Shown: positions 1 through 5,494 of the stretch, in pieces
Layout of the letters: each line of letters starts with the position of its first letter
How positions within the stretch are numbered: position 1 is the first letter of the stretch
Source of the DNA: Vampirovibrionales bacterium
GTDB taxonomy: Bacteria; Cyanobacteriota; Vampirovibrionia; Vampirovibrionales; JAGQHJ01
Assembly (NCBI GenBank): GCA_025451145.1
Contig: JANWKX010000074.1
Span: forward strand, 1 to 5,494
Reading direction: 5' to 3'
DNA: 5,494 nucleotides
Made by a program: the position numbers and the translations under genes
The notes under the pieces: model-generated
The model's input: the letters and a program-made list of their open reading frames with translations, nothing else
The model's database searches: none
What the model was told of the DNA's origin: nothing

Positions 1-2
1 GA

Positions 3-1250
3 ATGGGTGAAACCAGTTTTCAGCTCGATACGCTTTTGGAAGATGCCTCCAAGTTCGGTCGCTTTATCCGCAGCAAGGTATCCTCGGCTGCCGAAGGCGA
101 ATGGGGCGTAAAGGCGGCTGAAATTCTTCAAAATACCCTCAGAATAAGCCATTGGCGGATCCCCTTGGGACTTGGCCTGGCCATGACCATGACCATGTCT
201 GTGCCCTATCTTAATCGATGGATCACCGAAAAAATTGATGGGATCGATAGTTACCCAGGGGCAAAGGGGCTTCGCCCGGATCGATCCGTCAAAGAGGATC
301 AAGGAAAATCATGGCATGAGCGTTGGTTTCCCTTTTTAAGCAAATCTTTGAAATCCGGAAACCCTCTGCCGCTTCTGGGATCACTCATCCCCTTGCCCTT
401 TGCCTTGGGTTTATTTGATACCACAAAACTCTCCAATGGCGGGCTTAAGGCGTTAGGAGAAGCCTTTACCTTAAACGTTCTCAGAAACCGCGGTTTTAAA
501 GCATTTTTAGGAAGCTTAGGTCGAATCTTTGAGTTTGGTAAAGGATTCCCCTTCACCACTCAGAATCAGATGGCAGCCTGTTTTGCCTTTTTGATCTTCT
601 CACGCCTCACCACCAGCCGGGATGATATCGAGTACCGGGAACGATTTGTGGACTCCCTCCTGGGATGGAGCGTCTGGATTCTCGCAACACCGGCGATTAA
701 ACGAGTTGCTGCGAAACTGTTGGATCCCGGATTGCTCAAACAACTGGGCAACACCCAGGTGCTCAAACGCCGGGTTGAAGTTCAAGAATTCATGGAACAG
801 GGAGCAGGGAAATCCATCTACGAAGAATTGGGTAAACTTTCACCTTTGGGCAAGTATGTCCTTCTGGGAGCGGCCAGCACAGTACTCACCATTGCATTGC
901 TGGGGATAGTTGAGCCCTATATCGCCATTAAATGGACCGAATGGCAGGCACGCCGCAGTAAATCCAAAGAGCCACAAAATGGTGAAGCGAACAGCCAAGG
1001 CAAACAACCCAATAATCAACCTGGTTACGATCCAGGCATCATGCCGCCAGCCAATCCCTATGCCAATATACCGGCCTCACCATGGCCTGCTTATGCTCCT
1101 CAGAATTACACCAATCCCTACGGATGGTATCCGTCTTATGCACCGACTTGGAATGCTTCGTATCCTTGCTATATTCCGGCTGGAACACCGCAAGGGGTGA
1201 ATGGTTTTTCGCCTTATGCCTACCCTCAGCAAAGATACTATGGCCAGTAA
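3..1250 (+). CDS. Hypothetical multi-pass membrane protein with Pro/Tyr-rich C-terminal tail (5' end may lie outside window)
   Basis: I do not recognise this family and assign no function. The 415-residue product has hydrophobic stretches at about residues 53-70, 120-138, 189-201 (short), 216-232 and 285-309, so it is probably an integral membrane protein with several spans. A charged linker follows (ARRSKSKEPQNGE, about 316-328), then a low-complexity tail (336-415) containing 18 Pro and 13 Tyr, with repeated NPY, PAYAP and PSYAP-like steps. There is no obvious cleavable signal peptide; the first 50 residues are soluble and amphipathic. The ATG sits at base 3, so neither a ribosome site nor an upstream in-frame stop can be seen, and the real start may be further upstream. 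The stop is TAA at 1248-1250. The gene converges on the hydroxylase gene, 31 bases away. That it is a real gene is well supported by its length and by the sensible membrane-then-tail architecture; its role is unknown. Confidence 0.8.
   Translation: MGETSFQLDTLLEDASKFGRFIRSKVSSAAEGEWGVKAAEILQNTLRISHWRIPLGLGLAMTMTMSVPYLNRWITEKIDGIDSYPGAKGLRPDRSVKEDQGKSWHERWFPFLSKSLKSGNPLPLLGSLIPLPFALGLFDTTKLSNGGLKALGEAFTLNVLRNRGFKAFLGSLGRIFEFGKGFPFTTQNQMAACFAFLIFSRLTTSRDDIEYRERFVDSLLGWSVWILATPAIKRVAAKLLDPGLLKQLGNTQVLKRRVEVQEFMEQGAGKSIYEELGKLSPLGKYVLLGAASTVLTIALLGIVEPYIAIKWTEWQARRSKSKEPQNGEANSQGKQPNNQPGYDPGIMPPANPYANIPASPWPAYAPQNYTNPYGWYPSYAPTWNASYPCYIPAGTPQGVNGFSPYAYPQQRYYGQ
181..197 (+). repeat. Short in-frame tandem repeat (CCATGA, about 2.8 copies)
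   Basis: The six-base unit CCATGA occurs twice, followed by CCATG. It encodes the MTMTM run at residues 61-65 in the first hydrophobic segment of the membrane protein. A six-base unit would add or remove two residues without breaking the frame. The run is short and may simply reflect the amino-acid sequence. Confidence 0.4.
1008..1247 (+). other. Region coding for Pro/Tyr-rich low-complexity tail
   Basis: This codes for residues 336-415 of the membrane protein. Counting directly, 18 of the 80 residues are Pro and 13 are Tyr, with many Asn, Ala, Gly and Gln and almost no charge (one Asp, one Arg). Loose repeats are visible: ANPYANIPASPWPAYAP is followed by TNPYGWYPSYAP. Such tails are usually disordered and often serve as interaction or surface-exposed segments; that role is inference. 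There is one Cys, at 389. Confidence 0.7.
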
Positions 1251-1281
1251 TCGGATACGCTTTCTGGCTCAATCGTTTCTC

Positions 1282-2073
1282 TCAACCGAAAAAGAGGCTA
1301 TCAGAACGACCGGATTTCAAGATCCGAAACGGCTCCTGCTCTAATCGAGAATTGGTGATAGGAAAGATCTGTTGATGAATCCACGTGACGGCAAGCCACT
1401 TTTCACCTTCGACGACCGGACTTCCCGCATGAAGCGACATCATATCCGGCTCACCGTCATCTAGCGTGTTATGAAGCACCAAGGCACTGCCTGGTTGTGG
1501 CATGACCCGAATGCCAATCTTGGGGAAATCCGTTTCACCACCAGCAGTAACATGGTTGAGGTACATTAAGACTGTGATCATACGCTGGCCCATGATTTCC
1601 AAATGCTTCTTAAATCCGGGCTCCTGTGGGGGGAAAAAATCGTAATGGGGCAAAAAAGCCTCTCCTGGGTTATAGTGAAGGACCTGAATCGCTTCGGAAT
1701 GGGTCTTGGGATAGCCGGTTAATTTTGAAATCCGCTCTTCAATGGCTGAAACCACCTCATCTTCATAATAAGACAACATGGCATAGGTATTATTACGGTT
1801 ATAAACCTGTTGCCCGCTCCCGGTTGCCCGATTATAGGCCATGGCGGGCACCAAGCGAGGCCGTGCAATCCGAATCAGATGGGCACATTCATGATCAGTG
1901 AGAAATTGTTGGGCCAGGTATAATCGAGGGCGCTCACTGAGTTCCCGTATGACAACCCCTTCAGGGTGCGTTTCAGACTGGAGATCGTAAGGCTCAAGAG
2001 CCATGGCATTATCGATCATTATTTCTACACAGGCAGTAGTATAACGAAATCTCCGATAAACAGCCCCAAGCAT
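1282..2073 (-). CDS. 2-oxoglutarate/Fe(II)-dependent prolyl 4-hydroxylase-like dioxygenase
   Basis: This is a 263-residue protein with the double-stranded beta-helix core of the prolyl 4-hydroxylase alpha-subunit family. The Fe(II) ligands are visible as H143-x-D145 (HYD) and H215, and K225 (EGEKW) lies ten residues after H215, where the family places the lysine that binds the 2-oxoglutarate carboxylate. The 72-residue spacing from HxD to the distal His is also typical. Supporting family motifs are LHYNPGEAFLPHYD (132-145), MITVLMYLNHVTAGGETDFP (165-184) and HAGSPVVEGEKWLAVTWIHQ (215-234). Known family members use O2 and 2-oxoglutarate to hydroxylate proline in peptides; bacterial substrates are mostly undefined, so the substrate here is unknown. 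It is probably cytosolic, with no signal peptide seen. The start is uncertain: ATGs lie at 2073, 2019 and 2004 (M1, M19, M24), none with a good Shine-Dalgarno sequence, and an in-frame TAA at 2095-2097 limits extension. The conserved region begins after about residue 45. It lies downstream of the cysteine-cluster gene on the same strand. Confidence 0.93.
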   Translation of the reverse strand: MLGAVYRRFRYTTACVEIMIDNAMALEPYDLQSETHPEGVVIRELSERPRLYLAQQFLTDHECAHLIRIARPRLVPAMAYNRATGSGQQVYNRNNTYAMLSYYEDEVVSAIEERISKLTGYPKTHSEAIQVLHYNPGEAFLPHYDFFPPQEPGFKKHLEIMGQRMITVLMYLNHVTAGGETDFPKIGIRVMPQPGSALVLHNTLDDGEPDMMSLHAGSPVVEGEKWLAVTWIHQQIFPITNSRLEQEPFRILKSGRSDSLFFG

Positions 2074-2093
2074 CTGTAGGAAATCATTGGAAG

Positions 2094-2099
2094 ATTATA
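2094..2099 (-). promoter_or_regulatory. Candidate -10 box upstream of the hydroxylase gene
   Basis: On the minus strand this is a perfect TATAAT, within the 74-base gap between the two minus-strand genes. Initiation would fall near base 2087, about 14 bases before the first possible ATG (2073) or about 68 before the second (2019). No good -35 hexamer is visible 15-19 bases upstream, so this is a weak call. If real, the hydroxylase could be transcribed separately from the gene before it. Confidence 0.3.
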
Positions 2100-2147
2100 G
2101 ATCTTTAACAATATTGCTTCATTGCTCATGATAGTCAGTATTAGACA

Positions 2148-2876
2148 CTAACGTTCAGATAAACCTGATGATTTAACGGCCTCCAGGATTCGGTTTGAAT
2201 AATACTGGCATAGTTCCAATGTGGCTTGAGCCAGTAAGGTTGTCGGGAGCATTTCCGCTTTCCATGGCTGGTAACCGCATTTTTTATACATCAAGACCAA
2301 CGGGGTATCGGGATACGTCTTACAAATATCCGGTCGACGAGGATCATTATAAATGCTGCATTTATTATCATCGGTTAAATGAGGGCAATGGTAAAAATAG
2401 ACGGGGCCATCGGCTTGCTCAACGATTTCCTCAACCAGTTCCGGATGCCGGGCCTTGGCATGGTCATGTGAGTCATAGGGCAAAAAAACACTGAGAAATT
2501 GCTGGGCGAAAGGATCACCTTCATTAGCCTTAGTCCCTAGCTCATCAGGACTGAATTGAGAGCTGGATAAGCTACAGCAAACACCGCAACTATGACAACT
2601 CCCATGAACTTCTTTCAAAGACTGGATCTTATCGAGGCTCTCCAGGATTTGCTTCCCGATGGTTTGCTCCATCGTGATGATTGATTCTTTTTGCCAATTG
2701 CGGAATTCACATCCCGGATGAAGAACATGATCAATGGCATCAGGTGGCGTGTTACACTGTGAACAATGGTACTTGGAATGAAGCTGCGTAAAAACCGTTA
2801 AAAGACGTTGATGCGCAAGCTCAAAGAGATCCCGGTACTGTTGCTTAATGGCTCCGATATCGTGCGTTAATCCCAT
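2148..2876 (-). CDS. YkgJ-family cysteine-cluster protein (putative Zn/Fe-binding, CxxCxxCC domain)
   Basis: This 242-residue protein carries the family signature CHSCGVCC (C94, C97, C100, C101), followed by the second half CPHLTDDNKCSIYNDPRRPDICKTYP (C164, C173, C185). This is the usual pattern of the CxxCxxCC domain, annotated as a putative zinc- or iron-chelating domain; no general biochemical function is established. Further Cys occur at 200 and 223. The N-terminal 90 residues hold an additional HCSQC (C38, C41) and HPGC (C56) outside the core, which could form another metal site. No membrane segment or signal peptide is seen, so it is probably cytosolic. The ATG at 2874-2876 is the only reasonable start: reading upstream there is no other start before an in-frame TGA at 2916-2918. 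The stop is TAG. It is first of a minus-strand pair with the hydroxylase, and starts 12 bases from the divergent lpxK. Family identity is strong; function is unknown. Confidence 0.9.
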   Translation of the reverse strand: MGLTHDIGAIKQQYRDLFELAHQRLLTVFTQLHSKYHCSQCNTPPDAIDHVLHPGCEFRNWQKESIITMEQTIGKQILESLDKIQSLKEVHGSCHSCGVCCSLSSSQFSPDELGTKANEGDPFAQQFLSVFLPYDSHDHAKARHPELVEEIVEQADGPVYFYHCPHLTDDNKCSIYNDPRRPDICKTYPDTPLVLMYKKCGYQPWKAEMLPTTLLAQATLELCQYYSNRILEAVKSSGLSER

Positions 2877-2882
2877 AGGCCC

Positions 2883-2888
2883 ATTGTA
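2883..2888 (-). promoter_or_regulatory. Candidate -10 box giving a leaderless transcript for the cysteine-cluster gene
   Basis: On the minus strand this reads TACAAT, five of six matches to TATAAT, and ends six bases before the ATG. Initiation at the usual distance would fall on the A of the start codon, giving a leaderless mRNA, which would agree with the absence of a Shine-Dalgarno sequence. The -35 region is poor (a TTGATT lies at 14-base spacing), so this is tentative. Confidence 0.25.
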
Positions 2889-3986
2889 ATGCTTATCCCC
2901 AAAATCAAGATCAACTCATTTCATTACGACGATCCTGAAAAAACCATTTCGGGAGCCAATGCCATCTGGTTTCGGGTTGCTGAAACCCTTTACCGCCAGG
3001 CGATAAAATGGTGGCTAAAGTTTTACAAGCTAAACTGGCTTAAAACCCATCGGTTACCGGTCCCGGTGATCAGCATCGGCAATTTAACCACAGGTGGCAC
3101 TGGTAAAACGCCTATTGTGATTGCCATGGCCCAATTTTTGGAAGCCCATGGGATGAAAGTGGCTGTGCTGTCACGAGGCTATGGCAGCCAAACCGATGTT
3201 ACCTTTCATGAGGCCGATAAACCTCAGTATGGAGATGAACCTTACCTTATTCAGCAATCCTTGAAAAAGCGAAGCAAGGTCTATATCGGGAAAGACCGGG
3301 TTTATACGGGCCAAATGGCCATGACAGTCTTTCGTCCGGATATCATTTTGCTGGATGATGGCTTTCAGCATCTCCGGCTTCACCGGGATCTGGATATCTT
3401 GTTGGTCGATGGGTCAAGGGGCTTTGGAAATGGGCATTTACTCCCCGTTGGCCCCCTTCGAGAACCCATCAGCTCGCTTCAACGAGCAAGCCATATTTTA
3501 CTCACCAAGGACATTGCCCCAGAAACCCAGGAAACACTTCAAAATACGCTGAATCATCTGAAATTGGATCACATCCCCGTCTCCACGTGTCCCTTCGAAT
3601 CGCTGGGATTTTTCTCGGCCTTGAGTAGAACGGATCAGCCCGAAGCGCTCTCCGGTGAATCACCCATTATCTTGCTGTCCGGCATTGCACAGCCTGCTGA
3701 TTTTGAAGCGATGGTTAAACGTCACTATGAAGGCGATATCCTCGCCCATTTTAAATTTACGGATCATCAGATTTATGATGATAGTCTACTGGAACCAGTG
3801 ATTCAGCGCTTAAAAGAAGACCCTACGGCTGATTTAGTCACAACCGAAAAAGATTGGGTCAAACTCAAAGAGATACTACCGCGGCGGTATCACCCGCGGG
3901 TGTGGCTCCTGAAAATCAAGCCGATTTTCGATTGGGAACCGCTCTTAACCCCATTTTTACCGGTCAAAAAGGTGAAGCGTGGCTAA
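2889..3986 (+). CDS. lpxK: Tetraacyldisaccharide 4'-kinase (lipid A biosynthesis)
   Basis: LpxK phosphorylates the 4' position of tetraacyldisaccharide 1-phosphate to give lipid IVA, using ATP at the cytoplasmic face of the inner membrane. The 365-residue product has the family features in order: a basic, aromatic N-terminal segment (about 26-52) corresponding to the membrane-associated helix; the P-loop GNLTTGGTGKTP (64-75, with K73); LSRGYG (94-99); GDEP (115-118), whose Asp corresponds to the catalytic-dyad Asp of characterised LpxK; LLDDGFQH (154-161); GPLREP (188-193); FTDHQIY (290-296), whose H293 is the expected dyad His; and TTEKDWVKL (318-326). It is slightly longer than typical members of about 310-340 residues, mostly at the N-terminus. 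The start is well fixed, because an in-frame TAA at 2868-2870 lies 18 bases upstream of the ATG and no other ATG, GTG or TTG start intervenes. No clear ribosome site precedes it. It overlaps the next gene by 8 bases. Confidence 0.96.
   Translation: MLIPKIKINSFHYDDPEKTISGANAIWFRVAETLYRQAIKWWLKFYKLNWLKTHRLPVPVISIGNLTTGGTGKTPIVIAMAQFLEAHGMKVAVLSRGYGSQTDVTFHEADKPQYGDEPYLIQQSLKKRSKVYIGKDRVYTGQMAMTVFRPDIILLDDGFQHLRLHRDLDILLVDGSRGFGNGHLLPVGPLREPISSLQRASHILLTKDIAPETQETLQNTLNHLKLDHIPVSTCPFESLGFFSALSRTDQPEALSGESPIILLSGIAQPADFEAMVKRHYEGDILAHFKFTDHQIYDDSLLEPVIQRLKEDPTADLVTTEKDWVKLKEILPRRYHPRVWLLKIKPIFDWEPLLTPFLPVKKVKRG
3969..3975 (+). promoter_or_regulatory. Ribosome binding site for the GT9 gene
   Basis: AAGGTGA lies inside the last codons of lpxK, with the AAGG core six bases before the GTG at 3979. 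It supports GTG as the start and translation coupled to lpxK. It is the clearest Shine-Dalgarno-like site in the window. Confidence 0.6.
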
Positions 3987-4989
3987 ACCCGAAAAAATCG
4001 TCGTGGTTCGATATCGATTTATCGGGGATACCCTCTTAACCATTCCCTTTTTAAGAGCACTGAGGCAGCTCAAGCCTGATGCCGAGATTCATCTCCTGGT
4101 GGGCGAGGATGCTTATGATCTGATGCGCCACTGCCCCGATATCGATCAAGCCATAGCTTTCGAACCTCGAAAACATGGGTTCTGGCCCTCGGTTCAGCGG
4201 ATTCGTCAGGAAGGTTATACGCATGCCTATTTGCTTAAGCGTTCCTTTTCCAGCGCTTTCATGGTTTGGCTGGCTGGGATTCCGAATCGTATCGGATTTA
4301 ACACGGATCACAGGCGACTTTTACTAACGAAAGCCATTGCCTATACCCCAACCCAGCAGCATGAAGCCCAATGTTTTCTGGATCTGTTGCCCGGCTATCC
4401 GCAGGGCGCCCTTGATTTATCCATAGAATCGTGGATTCCTGAAGAGGTTGAGACAAAGATCCTATCGCAGTTTAACCTGAGCGCTCCTCAAAAGGTTTTA
4501 GTTCACGTGACCAGCACAAACGCCGCGAAATGCTGGCCGTTAGATGCCTTTAAAACGCTCATTCAAACCTTGCTTGCCTGCGAAGATACCCATCTCTATT
4601 TCCTGGGCGTTGAGGCAGAAAAGGCGCTTTACGAAAATTTAAAAGCCTCTTTTTCCAACGATGAGCAATCCATGATGCATAATTTATGTGGCCAAACCAC
4701 ATTGCTCGAAAGTTTAGCCGTAGTGAAACACATGGATCTGGTGGTTGCCAACGATTCCGGGATGATCCACATGGCCGCCGCCATGAATACACCGGTTGTC
4801 GCCATTTTTGGACCATCTGATCCAAAACAGTGGCATCCTCTCAGCAAACGGTATACCATTGTTCATCATCCCCAAATGGCATGCAGGCCTTGTCGTTTAA
4901 ACATTACCTGTCATCACGAATATCCCTGCCTGTCAGAAATCACCCCAGAACAAGTATTAAGGGCATGCAAGACTTATTTGAAATCCTAG
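3979..4989 (+). CDS. Glycosyltransferase family 9 protein (ADP-heptose:LPS heptosyltransferase-like)
   Basis: This 336-residue GT-B-fold transferase resembles LPS core heptosyltransferases (WaaF/WaaC/WaaQ type), which move a sugar from an ADP-activated donor to the growing lipopolysaccharide at the inner face of the cytoplasmic membrane. Family motifs are RYRFIGDTLLTIPFLRALRQ (11-30), where D17 matches the conserved Asp near the start of these enzymes; PNRIGF (102-107); LVHVTSTNAAKCWPLDAF (174-191), the donor-domain K/W/F motif; and NDSGMIHMAAAMNTPVVAIFGPSDPKQWHP (258-287), the sugar-nucleotide site. The C-terminus has the Cys pattern C302-x2-C305-x5-C311-x5-C317 seen in many GT9 members. It starts with GTG, supported by AAGGTGA, and overlaps lpxK by 8 bases; ATG starts further in would remove the N-terminal motif. 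The lpxK neighbour supports an envelope-glycolipid role. The exact donor and acceptor cannot be told from sequence, so no gene symbol is given. Confidence 0.92.
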   Translation: MAKPEKIVVVRYRFIGDTLLTIPFLRALRQLKPDAEIHLLVGEDAYDLMRHCPDIDQAIAFEPRKHGFWPSVQRIRQEGYTHAYLLKRSFSSAFMVWLAGIPNRIGFNTDHRRLLLTKAIAYTPTQQHEAQCFLDLLPGYPQGALDLSIESWIPEEVETKILSQFNLSAPQKVLVHVTSTNAAKCWPLDAFKTLIQTLLACEDTHLYFLGVEAEKALYENLKASFSNDEQSMMHNLCGQTTLLESLAVVKHMDLVVANDSGMIHMAAAMNTPVVAIFGPSDPKQWHPLSKRYTIVHHPQMACRPCRLNITCHHEYPCLSEITPEQVLRACKTYLKS

Positions 4990-5494
4990 AATGGCCAAAA
5001 ATTGTTGAACATCTGGAATCCTGTTGTCAAACAGGGTATGGCCGCTTGTTGGTTTCAAGTGAGACACTCTGGCACAACACTATCGAAGCCATCCATCAAG
5101 AGCTAGGCATGGTGGATGAAACCAAACGACTCATCCAGCAACAAGGGGATATCAGCCTGACGGAACCACCGGATATTATCCCGATTCTCGATCGTTTAAA
5201 GAAAATGGGCCATATCCATTCTCCCGAAGAACTTGGGGCCGTCTTAAACACCCTCAAAATCCTTCGCCAGATTGCCCGTTTCTTTATCCAAAATCGTTCC
5301 AGGGAGATTACCCCGATTCTTTTACCGGAAATTGAGGCCATTGTCCTCCCCAATGATATTATTGAGACGCTGGATGGGATGGTGACCGATGAGGGCGTTC
5401 TTTTGGATTCCGCCAGCGAGCAGTATGCCAGCCTGAGACGCCAAATTCATCAGCATCAGGCACAATTAAAGCACTATATGCAAGGGATGGTTAA
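4965..5494 (+). CDS. mutS2: MutS2 N-terminal part (truncated by window end)
   Basis: There are 176 complete codons, open to the window edge. The translation (MQDLFEILEWPKIVEHLESCC...) follows the MutS2 N-terminus closely: an opening 'LE..KI...L...C.T..G' helix, DETKRLIQQQGDISL (about 46-60), PDIIPILDRLKKMGHIHSPEELGAVLNTLKILRQI (64-98), and LDGMVTDEGVLLDSASEQYASLRRQIHQHQAQL (136-168), equivalent to the 'D..G.v.D.AS..L..iR..l' segment. Full MutS2 is about 780 residues, with the ATPase and a C-terminal Smr nuclease domain; those lie beyond the window. MutS2 is not a mismatch-repair protein: it has been linked to suppressing recombination and, in Bacillus, to resolving collided ribosomes. The ATG at 4965 is preceded by AAGGG at 4959-4963, very close to the start (one base between). 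The ATG at 4991 is out of frame. It overlaps the GT9 gene by 25 bases, so translation is probably coupled. Confidence 0.93.
   Translation, partial: MQDLFEILEWPKIVEHLESCCQTGYGRLLVSSETLWHNTIEAIHQELGMVDETKRLIQQQGDISLTEPPDIIPILDRLKKMGHIHSPEELGAVLNTLKILRQIARFFIQNRSREITPILLPEIEAIVLPNDIIETLDGMVTDEGVLLDSASEQYASLRRQIHQHQAQLKHYMQGMV

Noticed and set aside
299..785. Minus-strand ORFs within the membrane-protein gene (299-559, 566-766, 600-785)
   Set aside because: Short, with no domain or ribosome site, and opposite a coherent membrane protein frame.
910..1272. Alternative ORFs on both strands overlapping the end of the membrane-protein gene (910-1200 +, 1039-1272 -, 1082-1375 +)
   Set aside because: They overlap a longer, better-supported frame and look like shadows of the low-complexity tail codons, with no recognisable domain.
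1251..1281. Bidirectional terminator between the convergent genes
   Set aside because: Only weak pairing (about four bases, CTCT/AGAG extending into the hydroxylase end) and no clear GC-rich stem with a T-run.
1282..2073. The hydroxylase as a lipid A or Kdo hydroxylase (LpxO/KdoO-like), given lpxK nearby
   Set aside because: The motif set, with Lys ten residues after the distal His and the HAGSPVxxGEKW block, is of the prolyl 4-hydroxylase family, and the gene is on the other strand from lpxK, so there is no operon support.
2130..2152. Inverted repeat TAGTCAGTATTAGACACTA at the end of the cysteine-cluster gene as terminator
   Set aside because: Only the outer four bases pair well and no T-run follows.
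3877..3900. GC-rich palindromes in the 3' part of lpxK (TACCGC-G-GCGGTA and CCCGCGGG)
   Set aside because: They lie within well-conserved coding sequence (PRRYHPRV) and have no T-run; probably coincidental.
4559..5353. Minus-strand ORFs opposite the GT9 and mutS2 genes
   Set aside because: The plus-strand frames carry clear family motifs; the reverse frames are unrecognisable shadows.
1..5494. A mobile element, defence or CRISPR-like system
   Set aside because: No transposase, integrase, terminal inverted repeats, spaced direct repeats or nuclease/effector motifs were seen; the genes are housekeeping or single enzymes.

Overview
The window holds six protein genes packed with almost no spare DNA: a membrane protein of unknown function (+), a 2-oxoglutarate/Fe(II) prolyl-4-hydroxylase-like enzyme (-), a YkgJ-type cysteine-cluster protein (-), LpxK (+), a glycosyltransferase family 9 / heptosyltransferase-like protein (+) and the first 176 codons of MutS2 (+). 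No RNA gene, CRISPR array, insertion sequence or convincing rho-independent terminator was seen, and no gene-free stretch exceeds 74 bases.

Organism: LpxK (lipid A 4'-kinase) together with a heptosyltransferase-like enzyme points to a Gram-negative (diderm) bacterium that makes lipid A. MutS2 is absent from many gammaproteobacteria but common in Firmicutes, Cyanobacteria and several other phyla. With moderate base composition, this would fit a non-photosynthetic relative of Cyanobacteria (Vampirovibrionia/Melainabacteria) or another diderm lineage. That placement is an impression, not a demonstration.

Layout: bases 3-1250 (+) encode a protein with about five hydrophobic segments and a Pro/Tyr-rich tail. 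It converges, with a 31-base gap, on the minus-strand pair at 2876-1282 (cysteine-cluster gene first, hydroxylase second, 74 bases between). The cysteine-cluster gene starts back to back with lpxK, only 12 bases apart. From 2889 to the window end runs a plus-strand chain in which lpxK and the GT9 gene overlap by 8 bases and the GT9 gene and mutS2 by 25 bases, as expected of a translationally coupled operon.

How they fit together: LpxK and the GT9 enzyme plausibly act in sequence on the cell-envelope glycolipid (phosphorylation of the lipid A precursor, then sugar transfer to the core or another glycan). MutS2 is a DNA/ribosome-associated ATPase and appears to share the transcript only. The minus-strand pair combines a family annotated as putatively metal-chelating with an Fe(II)-dependent hydroxylase; a functional link is possible but unproven. 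The most speculative point of interest is that the hydroxylase faces a gene whose product ends in a tail with 18 prolines in 80 residues, a conceivable substrate. Nothing here clearly reveals a new defence or mobile system; the region looks like ordinary chromosome with one unrecognised membrane protein.
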